Source of the DNA: Bacilli bacterium
Lineage (GTDB): Bacteria > Bacillota_I > Bacilli_A > RF39 > UBA660
DNA: 9,971 nt
Assembly: GCA_022801735.1 (NCBI GenBank)
Contig: JAAWSW010000046.1
Span: forward strand, 1 to 9,971
Direction: 5' to 3'
Shown here: in pieces, positions 1 through 5,475 of the stretch
Position numbering within the stretch: the first letter of the stretch is position 1
How the letters are laid out: the number at the start of each line of letters is the position of its first letter
Program-made: the position numbers and the translations under genes
The notes under the pieces: model-generated
What the model saw: the letters and a program-made list of their open reading frames with translations, nothing else
Database searches by the model: none
What the model was told of the DNA's origin: nothing

Positions 1-238
1 GAGTGAGGTTGTTAGAATGAATGAAGATGACCAAATAAGAGAGAACTTACTTGCAATAGAGAATGCGAAAAGGGTACATGCTACATTAATGCAGAATGCT
101 GAAGAGGAAGGTTTTTCTAAGGGTGTTAAACAAAATAAAATAGACATTGCTAAAAATATGATTAGCAAAAATATGGATAATAAAACAATATCAGAAATTA
201 CTGGCTTAACAATAAAAGAGATAGAAAGTTTAAAATAA
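1..238 (+). CDS. C-terminal end of a Rpn/YhgA-family PD-(D/E)XK nuclease (partial)
   Basis: This is the last 78 or so codons of a gene that enters from the left edge. The frame is open from base 2, so the first in-frame ATG at 17 is probably internal and not the start. The visible tail has the features of the C-terminus of Rpn (recombination-promoting nuclease / 'putative transposase') proteins: a charged helix, an EEEGFSKGVKQNK segment like the E-G-x-x-x-G-x-x-x-G tract of that family, and a short helical end (IAKNMISKNMDNKTISEITG) with the usual 'x-LS/T-x-x-EI' finish. The catalytic PD-(D/E)XK core lies outside the window, so activity cannot be judged. In the family these are Mg-dependent nucleases linked to RecA-independent recombination and are often multicopy. 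The identification rests on the tail pattern only. The stop codon lies in the loop of a terminator hairpin. Confidence 0.65.
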   Translation, partial: SEVVRMNEDDQIRENLLAIENAKRVHATLMQNAEEEGFSKGVKQNKIDIAKNMISKNMDNKTISEITGLTIKEIESLK

Positions 239-252
239 CTTTCTATCTTTTA
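216..252 (+). terminator. Rho-independent terminator of the Rpn-like gene
   Basis: Stem 220-230 (GATAGAAAGTT) pairs perfectly with 237-247 (AACTTTCTATC). A/U pairs and one G-U extend it downwards on both sides. The loop is 231-236, and TTTT at 248-251 follows. The gene's TAA (236-238) lies at the loop/stem boundary, so the hairpin is partly coding. Confidence 0.7.
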
Positions 253-270
253 GTTAACAACCAAAAATCC

Positions 271-299
271 TTCTAAAAAAAACATATTTGTGATATAAT
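271..299 (+). promoter_or_regulatory. Putative extended -10 promoter for rnc-yebC
   Basis: TATAAT at 294-299 is preceded by TGA at 291-293, giving the extended -10 motif TGnTATAAT. The -35 position 17 bases upstream (271-276, TTCTAA) matches the consensus poorly, as is common for extended -10 promoters. The predicted transcript start, about 306, falls inside the Shine-Dalgarno AGGAG (305-309), so the leader would be only about 12 bases long. Confidence 0.5.
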
Positions 300-317
300 T
301 TACTAGGAGTGATTCAA

Positions 318-980
318 ATGGAATTATTAAATAAATTGGGAATAAAACCAAAAAACATACATTTATATGAAACTGCATTATCACATACATCATATGCCAA
401 TGAGAAAGGTACAGAAAGTTATGAACGCTTAGAATTTCTAGGCGATGCAGTTTTGGAATTATTAATGAGTGATTATCTTTATAATACTAAACATATCAGT
501 GAAGGTGAAATGACAAAAGTAAGAGCCCATTATGTATGCGAAACAGCCCTTTATGAATATTCGACAAAAATAGGACTTAATGAATATTTAAAACTTGGAA
601 AAGGTGAATCTGAAAGTGGAGGAAAGTACCGAAAAGCAATTGTTTCCGATATTTTCGAATCATTTTTAGGCGCAATTTATTTAGATCAAGGAATAGAAAC
701 TGCAAGAAGTTTTTTTAAAGAAAATGTAATTCCATATATAGAAAATCACGAAATAGACTTCTTTGATGATTACAAATCTGTACTTCAAGAATTTGTTCAA
801 ACTGATAAAAGAAGTTTAGAATATAAATTAATAAGTGAAACAGGACCAGCCCATAATAAAGAATTTACAATTGAAGTATCAATAGATGGAATCAAATATG
901 GGGTTGGAACTGCACATTCAAAGAAAGCCGCTGAGCAAGAAGCCGCAAAAGATGCTCTTGCAAAAGCACAGAAAGGATGA
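318..980 (+). CDS. rnc: Ribonuclease III
   Basis: RNase III is an Mg-dependent endonuclease that cuts double-stranded RNA, including rRNA precursors, structured mRNA and antisense duplexes. The 220-residue length is usual for the family. The N-terminal catalytic domain carries the signature ERLEFLGDAVLEL at residues 36-48, and the catalytic acids appear as E39, D43, D111 and E114 (in SDIFESFLGAIYLD). A double-stranded-RNA-binding domain follows from about residue 153, ending in the conserved helix-2 motif (SKKAAEQEAAKDAL). I place the start at ATG 318, not GTG 309, because AGGAG at 305-309 sits 8 bases before 318 and overlaps the GTG. The gene ends in TGA six bases before yebC, so the two form one unit. 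All key residues are present and I see nothing unusual in the protein. Confidence 0.96.
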   Translation: MELLNKLGIKPKNIHLYETALSHTSYANEKGTESYERLEFLGDAVLELLMSDYLYNTKHISEGEMTKVRAHYVCETALYEYSTKIGLNEYLKLGKGESESGGKYRKAIVSDIFESFLGAIYLDQGIETARSFFKENVIPYIENHEIDFFDDYKSVLQEFVQTDKRSLEYKLISETGPAHNKEFTIEVSIDGIKYGVGTAHSKKAAEQEAAKDALAKAQKG

Positions 981-986
981 TTTAAA

Positions 987-1703
987 ATGGGAAGAGCGTA
1001 TGAAGTAAGAAAGGCTAGCATTCAAAAAACAGGAGCCGCTAAAGCAAAATTATATTCAATGTATGCTAGAGAAATATATCAAGCAGCAAAAACAGGCGGA
1101 ACTGAATTTGAAAGCAATAGTGCATTAAAAAGACTAGTAGATAAAGCCAAAAAAGAACAAGTTCCAAGTGACATTATTAATAGAGCAATAGACAAAGTAA
1201 ATAGTGGTGTAGATGAAACATATACAAACGCAAACTATGAATTATTTGGCCCAGCAGGTTCATCATTAATTGTTGCATGTTTAACAGATAATGTTAATAG
1301 AAGTGTTAGTAGTGTAAGAGCCGCCGTTAATAAATGTCATGTAAAAATGGGTGCTCAAGGTAGTGTTAGTTATATGTATGATCATTTATGTGTAGTAAGT
1401 TTTAAAGGATTAGATGAAGAACAAACATTAGAAGCATTAATTGAAGCAGGCATTGATATAGAAGATATAGAAATCGAAAACGATGAAACAATTATCTATG
1501 GTACTCCAAGTGACTTATTTAATATCAAAGAAGCAATATCATCTAAATTAAATAATGTAAACTTTGATATGGATGAAATAACATATATCGCTAAAGATAA
1601 AGTAACACTTACAGGTGAAGACTTAGAAACATTTAATAAACTTTTAACAATGTTAGACGAAATAGAAGATGTCCAACATGTATATCACAATGTAGAACTT
1701 TAA
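987..1703 (+). CDS. YebC/PmpR/TACO1-family translation-associated protein
   Basis: The 238-residue length and the opening MGRAYEVRKASIQKTGAAKA match the YebC family, in particular the YeeN/YeeI-like branch that starts MGR instead of the MAGHSKW of classic YebC. Supporting motifs are the helical N-terminal domain with IYQAAKTGG, the ALKRLVDKAKKEQVPSDIIN segment, the YELFGPAGSSLIVACLTDN strand and the GAQGSVSYMYD motif. YebC proteins were long annotated as transcriptional regulators. TACO1 and bacterial members are now linked to translation, particularly relief of ribosome stalling on difficult stretches such as polyproline. I infer a cytosolic, ribosome-associated role. The start is supported by AAAGGA (972-977), which lies inside the end of rnc. 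The gene is read from the same transcript as rnc and ends just before a terminator. Confidence 0.9.
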   Translation: MGRAYEVRKASIQKTGAAKAKLYSMYAREIYQAAKTGGTEFESNSALKRLVDKAKKEQVPSDIINRAIDKVNSGVDETYTNANYELFGPAGSSLIVACLTDNVNRSVSSVRAAVNKCHVKMGAQGSVSYMYDHLCVVSFKGLDEEQTLEALIEAGIDIEDIEIENDETIIYGTPSDLFNIKEAISSKLNNVNFDMDEITYIAKDKVTLTGEDLETFNKLLTMLDEIEDVQHVYHNVEL

Positions 1704-1716
1704 TAGTTCTTTTGCC

Positions 1717-1748
1717 AAACACAATAGAAATAAACTATTGTGTTTTAT
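1717..1748 (+). terminator. Rho-independent terminator after yebC
   Basis: The 11-base arms 1717-1727 (AAACACAATAG) and 1735-1745 (CTATTGTGTTT) pair perfectly around the loop AAATAAA. The T-run 1743-1746 follows, with TAT after it. It begins 13 bases after the yebC stop. Its 3' arm also supplies the -35 candidate of the next promoter. Confidence 0.8.
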
Positions 1749-1766
1749 ATTAAAAAAGAATATAAT
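1738..1766 (+). promoter_or_regulatory. Putative sigma-A promoter for the 612-residue gene
   Basis: A perfect -10 hexamer TATAAT lies at 1761-1766, with a weak -35 (TTGTGT, 1738-1743) 17 bases upstream. The -35 lies within the 3' arm of the preceding terminator. The predicted start, about 1773, leaves a roughly 23-base leader with a strong Shine-Dalgarno sequence. Confidence 0.5.
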
Positions 1767-1795
1767 AAAGGTATTAAGACAGGGGGGAGTTTCTT

Positions 1796-3634
1796 ATGCG
1801 TTATAATGAAGAAGATTACAAGGAAGATTATAATAATAATTACTATACAGAAGACCCAGATAAAACCAATGCTGCCCTAAATAACTTAATAAAAATATAT
1901 TCAGAAATTTATGATTTAACATTTGATGGATTAATGAAGTTAGAATTAGATGGAAAAAGAGAAAGCGAAGAATTTACTAAAACTATAAGTAAATTAAGAA
2001 TATTAAAATTAAAAGAACAAAGAATCTTAGATAATATAGAACCTTATCTTGAAATAGAAGAATACCCAATGGTAGAATTATTTTTAAGCGAACAAATAGA
2101 TAACAAGGAAAAAAGAATTCAAGTCAAAAATAGAATGGGTTATGTATTTACTAAACGAGATTTACTTTATAATAATATGTTTGAAGGCCCTGATAGACAA
2201 GAAGCCCAAAGAAAATTTGAATCTATAACAGAAATTCTCTTAAGATTTATATATAGTATTTCTAAAAAGAAATCCACAAAAGCAATAAAAGAAAAATATG
2301 AATTATCATATTTATATCCAGAAATAGAAGATGAAATGATATGTATGGGTTTTGATACCCAAAATAAATTTTTCTTTAAGGAAGAAACAGAAGCAGAATT
2401 ATTAAATATAAACCCAGAAGACTATAAAGTGGAAAAAGAAGCAGACAATTACGACTATATTAGTGATCTTATAACCGAATTAGAATCCAATAGCGAAAGC
2501 GATATAAACACAATAAAATTAAAACTAGATATAATAAAATTTGGTATTAAAAAATTACCAACATTAGATATTTCAGTATTATATCAAATGTGCCAACACA
2601 ATTTAAATTTTGATAGTACACCAAAACTTACTAAAAAGAAAACTGTTCTTCAAAGATTATATAGTATTTTAGAAAAAGAACTAATAAAAAGAAAAGACTA
2701 CGAAGAAACACTTCAAAGACAAGAAGAATCTATAAGCACCTCAGAAGAAAATGAAAATGTGGAAAAAATTCCTAAAGACATAATCGATATAATGATTTAT
2801 TTAATAAACCAAATAAATGATATTTTTGATACAGGAATAGAACTTGCTGATTTGGAAAGCCAAAATAAAGATTTCACCCAAGTATTGCAGAAATTACAAT
2901 TTCAAGTAGAAAGAGAAAAACAACTAATTAACCAAAAAACATCAATAACATACAATACAAAAAAATATATAAAAACTATAATAGACAGTTATTTATATTT
3001 CATAGTGGCTATACATATGAATACCTTAGATGAAGATGAAATTAAAAATCGCTGTGATTTAATAGAAAAAAGAATACATCACTTAATCCCTGGATTAACA
3101 TTTGAAGATTATAGTACTTATAAAACACCACAGATACCATATTACATATTGCAAACACAGTTAATCGAAACCATTAAGTCTTTTGAAAAGATTATTAAAA
3201 AAAGCACTAATAGGAGAAGATTAATTACTATCAAATATGAAGAAATATTATCAAACCCAGATTTAACTGACGATTTTATTTCAAATAATGGTAATATAAA
3301 TAATATAACAGTACTAGATGAATATACATTATCTGTTATTTTAGGTATTGATTTAGAAGAGTATAGATACGACAAAGAAGAATTACTTTATGAATGTGCC
3401 AAAATATATTTACATGCTTTAACAGAAGAAAAACAAAAAACACTAGGCCAAGAACCACATATTGTCTTTCAAATCACATATGTACAAAACCTTTTAAAAC
3501 ATTTAAATGTAAAAAAACTTAATGTTATAGAAAATGATTATATGCATATGGATAGTGAATTTCATCAACTTGTATTAAATGAAAAAGCAAACCGCAAAAC
3601 AAAAATAGAAAGAACAAAAGTTAGGAGAAAATAA
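1796..3634 (+). CDS. Hypothetical 612-residue charged helical protein
   Basis: I do not recognise this family. The start is secure: an unusually G-rich Shine-Dalgarno (AGGGGGGAG, 1781-1789) sits 6 bases before the ATG. The protein has no signal peptide or membrane segment and no Trp, so it is probably cytosolic. Residues 1-22 form an acidic Tyr/Asn/Asp/Glu tract (EEDYKEDYNNNYYTED). The rest is mostly amphipathic helix rich in Lys, Glu, Ile and Leu. Probable coiled coils lie near residues 55-85, 295-325 and 350-385, with a Ser/Glu-rich hinge around 308-322. The last 16 residues are strongly basic (KANRKTKIERTKVRRK), which could bind nucleic acid or acidic partners. No nucleotide-binding or catalytic motif is evident. 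It is translationally tied to the 81-residue gene one base downstream and lies directly before spoIIGA-sigE. A structural or scaffold role is only a guess. Confidence 0.85.
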   Translation: MRYNEEDYKEDYNNNYYTEDPDKTNAALNNLIKIYSEIYDLTFDGLMKLELDGKRESEEFTKTISKLRILKLKEQRILDNIEPYLEIEEYPMVELFLSEQIDNKEKRIQVKNRMGYVFTKRDLLYNNMFEGPDRQEAQRKFESITEILLRFIYSISKKKSTKAIKEKYELSYLYPEIEDEMICMGFDTQNKFFFKEETEAELLNINPEDYKVEKEADNYDYISDLITELESNSESDINTIKLKLDIIKFGIKKLPTLDISVLYQMCQHNLNFDSTPKLTKKKTVLQRLYSILEKELIKRKDYEETLQRQEESISTSEENENVEKIPKDIIDIMIYLINQINDIFDTGIELADLESQNKDFTQVLQKLQFQVEREKQLINQKTSITYNTKKYIKTIIDSYLYFIVAIHMNTLDEDEIKNRCDLIEKRIHHLIPGLTFEDYSTYKTPQIPYYILQTQLIETIKSFEKIIKKSTNRRRLITIKYEEILSNPDLTDDFISNNGNINNITVLDEYTLSVILGIDLEEYRYDKEELLYECAKIYLHALTEEKQKTLGQEPHIVFQITYVQNLLKHLNVKKLNVIENDYMHMDSEFHQLVLNEKANRKTKIERTKVRRK

Positions 3635-3635
3635 A

Positions 3636-3881
3636 ATGGCAAAATCACCATGGTGGGAAGAAATGGAAGCAAAAAATAGATATACTAAAGAGGAATCAGA
3701 ATTTGAAAAAGAAGAACTAGTAGATTTCTATTTAACTGAATTAAGTGAAGATGGAATAGAAGAACTAGATAATCCAAACAGCATAGGAAACCAATTTTTA
3801 AGTGTACTTGGTGTAACAAAAGAAGAAGCATTAGAAATGATTGAAAAGAAAACTGAAACTGACCACCAAAAACGACATTAA
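3636..3881 (+). CDS. Hypothetical 81-residue acidic protein
   Basis: I do not recognise this small protein, but it looks real. It has a Shine-Dalgarno AGGAG (3623-3627) 8 bases before ATG, a one-base gap after the TAA of the 612-residue gene, and a terminator at its end. It opens with MAKSPWWEEME, a Trp pair worth noting because the upstream partner has no Trp. It continues as a highly acidic helical protein (KEELVDFYLTELSEDGIEEL) and ends in a short polar tail. There is no signal peptide or membrane segment. The tight spacing suggests both proteins are made together in a fixed ratio, possibly as a complex, which is inference. The stop codon is embedded in the terminator hairpin. Confidence 0.8.
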   Translation: MAKSPWWEEMEAKNRYTKEESEFEKEELVDFYLTELSEDGIEELDNPNSIGNQFLSVLGVTKEEALEMIEKKTETDHQKRH

Positions 3882-3900
3882 ATTTAATGTTGTTTTTTTA
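3868..3900 (+). terminator. Rho-independent terminator of the 612/81-residue unit
   Basis: Arms 3871-3880 (AACGACATTA) and 3885-3894 (TAATGTTGTT) pair with one G-U, around a 4-base loop (AATT). They are extended by A-T pairs, and T-run 3893-3899 follows. The stop codon of the 81-residue gene (3879-3881) lies at the top of the stem. Confidence 0.8.
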
Positions 3901-3904
3901 TAAT
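3899..3904 (+). promoter_or_regulatory. spoIIGA: Possible -10 element for spoIIGA-sigE
   Basis: TATAAT at 3899-3904 overlaps the end of the terminator T-run. No sigma-A -35 lies at 16-18 bases. In Bacillus subtilis spoIIG is driven by sigma-A plus Spo0A~P from a promoter with abnormally long spacing, so a weak -35 is not a strong objection. The T-run context makes a chance TATAAT likely. Confidence 0.3.
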
Positions 3905-3920
3905 TAAAAAGGTGATTTAT

Positions 3921-4721
3921 ATGACAGTCTATATAGATGGAGTCCTATTTTTAAATTTTGCCTTTGATTTTATTCTCTTGCTAACAACTAGTATAGTATT
4001 AAAAAGAAATACTAAAATATTTAATTTAGTATTAGGTGCTTTTATAGGCAGCTTAAGTACTCTGATTCTTTTTATAAATGTGAATTCAATACAATTATTT
4101 ATAATCAAAATTTATTTAAGCATTTTAATGAATCTATTCTCCTTTTATTACAAAGATATAAAATATACCCTTACCAATATTACAACATTTTATATAGTAA
4201 GTATTTTACTAGGTGGATTTCTCTATATGCTAAATATAGAATTTTCATATAAACATGAAGGAATAATTTTTTATAACAATGGACTCAGTATAAACGTCAT
4301 AATTTTATTCATAATTTCACCAATAATTTTATATATTTATGTTAAGCAAAGTAAAATGTTTCAAAAAAAAATAAAAAACTATCATAAAGTAAATATTAAG
4401 ATAGGAAAAAAAGAACTCAGCTTAAACGGTTTTTTAGACACTGGTAATACTTTAACATATAAAGGTAAACCAGTGATTATAACCAACATAAAAAACACCT
4501 TTAGAAAAAAGAAAATATTTGTTCCGTATGCTGTAATAAATGGTGCTGGATTATTAGAATGTATAGAAACACAAATATATATACCAGACATGGGAACATA
4601 TGACGTTTTACTAGGCTTTAGTGATAACCTAAATATAAGTGGCGTAGATGTATTATTAAATGGAAAAATGGAGGAAAATAATGTTACAAAAAATAAAAGA
4701 AATATTCAAATTGATATTTAA
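3921..4721 (+). CDS. spoIIGA: SpoIIGA, sporulation aspartic protease that processes pro-sigma-E
   Basis: SpoIIGA is the membrane protease that cuts the pro-sequence from sigma-E in the mother cell after signalling from the forespore (SpoIIR). The N-terminus (TVYIDGVLFLNFAFDFILLL) matches the family opening, and GAFIGSL follows in the second segment. Five membrane segments are visible at roughly residues 7-27, 34-52, 57-75, 86-104 and 125-141. The cytosolic domain carries the pepsin-like active-site motif GFLDTGNTL, with the catalytic aspartate at D173. A conserved-looking VPY...GAGLLE block lies further on. At 266 residues it is somewhat shorter than the roughly 309-residue B. subtilis protein, mostly towards the C-terminus. 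The start is ATG 3921, not GTG 3912, because AAAGGTGA (3908-3914) serves 3921 and contains the GTG. The 3' end overlaps sigE by 41 bases. Confidence 0.92.
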   Translation: MTVYIDGVLFLNFAFDFILLLTTSIVLKRNTKIFNLVLGAFIGSLSTLILFINVNSIQLFIIKIYLSILMNLFSFYYKDIKYTLTNITTFYIVSILLGGFLYMLNIEFSYKHEGIIFYNNGLSINVIILFIISPIILYIYVKQSKMFQKKIKNYHKVNIKIGKKELSLNGFLDTGNTLTYKGKPVIITNIKNTFRKKKIFVPYAVINGAGLLECIETQIYIPDMGTYDVLLGFSDNLNISGVDVLLNGKMEENNVTKNKRNIQIDI

Positions 4722-5370
4722 AGAAGATAATGTGTTCTTTATTGGTAGCAGTGATAAACTGCCAGAACCATTAACAAAAGAAGATGAAGTTATGTATGTT
4801 CAAAGAGCAATGGATGGCGATAAAATGGCTAGAGCCAAATTAATTGAACATAACTTAAGATTAGTAGTTTTCTTATCTAAAAAATATGAAAACACCGGAA
4901 TTGACTTAGAAGATTTAGTTAGTATAGGTAGTGTTGGATTAATAAAAGGAGTAAATACATATAAACTAGACAAAAACATAAAATTAGCAACATATGCTTC
5001 GAGATGTATAGATAACGAAATATTAATGTTTTTAAGAAAAAACAAAAAAAGAAGAGGGGAAATTAGTTTTGAAGATAATTTAAGTTACGATTCAGAAGGA
5101 AATGAATTACATCTAGAAGACATATTAGGTACAGATTCAGATATAGTAACCAAAGGATTAGAAAAAGAAATAGAAAAGAAAATGTTGTATAATGAAATAG
5201 AAAATTTAAACGAAAGAGATAAAAAAATAATGGTATTAAGATATGGCCTTTTTGGTACTGATGAAATGACCCAAAAAGACGTAGCCAACCTTTTAGGTAT
5301 TAGCCAATCATATATATCAAGAATAGAAAAAAAAGTAATTAGAAAATTAAAGAACTTAGATAAAGATTAG
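4681..5370 (+). CDS. sigE: RNA polymerase sporulation sigma factor, pro-sigma-E
   Basis: Sigma-E directs early mother-cell gene expression in sporulation and is made as an inactive precursor. Residues 1-17 form a hydrophobic/basic amphipathic pro-sequence (MLQKIKEIFKLIFKEDN). The family block VFFIGSSDKLPEPLT follows. Region 2 (HNLRLVVFLSKKYENTGIDL, then IKLATYASRCIDNEIL) spans about residues 57-117. Region 4 has a helix-turn-helix at about 197-222 (TQKDVANLLGISQSYISRIE). The resemblance to B. subtilis SigE runs nearly end to end. I choose ATG 4681 because GGAGG (4670-4674) lies 6 bases upstream. An in-frame ATG at 4660 has no Shine-Dalgarno, and its first codons would themselves encode the GGAGG. 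The gene overlaps the end of spoIIGA, implying coupled translation of enzyme and substrate. No sigG follows. Confidence 0.94.
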   Translation: MLQKIKEIFKLIFKEDNVFFIGSSDKLPEPLTKEDEVMYVQRAMDGDKMARAKLIEHNLRLVVFLSKKYENTGIDLEDLVSIGSVGLIKGVNTYKLDKNIKLATYASRCIDNEILMFLRKNKKRRGEISFEDNLSYDSEGNELHLEDILGTDSDIVTKGLEKEIEKKMLYNEIENLNERDKKIMVLRYGLFGTDEMTQKDVANLLGISQSYISRIEKKVIRKLKNLDKD

Positions 5371-5393
5371 TCCCTAAAAAGGACTATTTTTTT
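5368..5393 (+). terminator. Rho-independent terminator of spoIIGA-sigE
   Basis: Arms 5368-5373 (TAGTCC) and 5381-5386 (GGACTA) pair around a 7-base loop, and seven T (5387-5393) follow. The sigE stop codon TAG (5368-5370) forms the start of the 5' arm. Confidence 0.8.
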
Positions 5394-5421
5394 GTCAATA
5401 GTTGACGCATATTATTGACAA
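5392..5421 (+). promoter_or_regulatory. Inverted repeat upstream of the surface-protein gene (possible operator)
   Basis: TTGTCAATA (5392-5400) and TATTGACAA (5413-5421) are perfect 9-base inverted repeats 12 bases apart. A nested smaller palindrome, GTCAA-TAG-TTGAC (5394-5406), shares the left arm. A further ATGACAAA lies at 5434-5441. This arrangement resembles a multi-site binding region for a dimeric regulator, but no specific regulator can be named. The hairpin could also assist the sigE terminator. Confidence 0.4.
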
Positions 5422-5433
5422 TTTAACTAAAAT

Positions 5434-5461
5434 ATGACAAACTAAAATCATATGATATATA
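5434..5461 (+). promoter_or_regulatory. Putative promoter for the 876-residue surface protein
   Basis: ATGACA (5434-5439, five of six -35 bases) lies 16 bases before TATATA (5456-5461). TGA at 5453-5455 makes this an extended -10. The same stretch contains CATATGATA (5449-5457), which fits the sigma-K -10 pattern CATAnnnTA, but no well-placed AC -35 is visible. The predicted sigma-A start, about 5468, would fall inside the Shine-Dalgarno sequence. Confidence 0.4.
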
Positions 5462-5475
5462 TTAGGAGGTAAAAA

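Noticed and set aside
309..317. GTG at 309 as the start of rnc
   Set aside because: It lies within the AGGAG ribosome site; ATG 318 has correct 8-base spacing and gives the usual RNase III N-terminus.
3912..3920. GTG at 3912 as the start of spoIIGA
   Set aside because: The GTG is part of the Shine-Dalgarno AAAGGTGA; ATG 3921 is well spaced and matches the family opening.
4660..4680. ATG at 4660 as the start of sigE
   Set aside because: There is no ribosome site upstream, and its first codons encode the strong GGAGG that serves ATG 4681. It would give a pro-sequence closer in length to B. subtilis, so some doubt stays.
5415..5420. Perfect TTGACA as the -35 of the surface-gene promoter
   Set aside because: No -10 lies at 16-18 bases (5437-5444 reads ACAAACTA); the nearest good -10 is about 30 bases away. 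It fits better as an operator half-site.
5449..5457. Sigma-K type -10 (CATAnnnTA) upstream of the surface gene
   Set aside because: The short pattern is expected by chance in AT-rich DNA, and no AC -35 lies 16-17 bases upstream.
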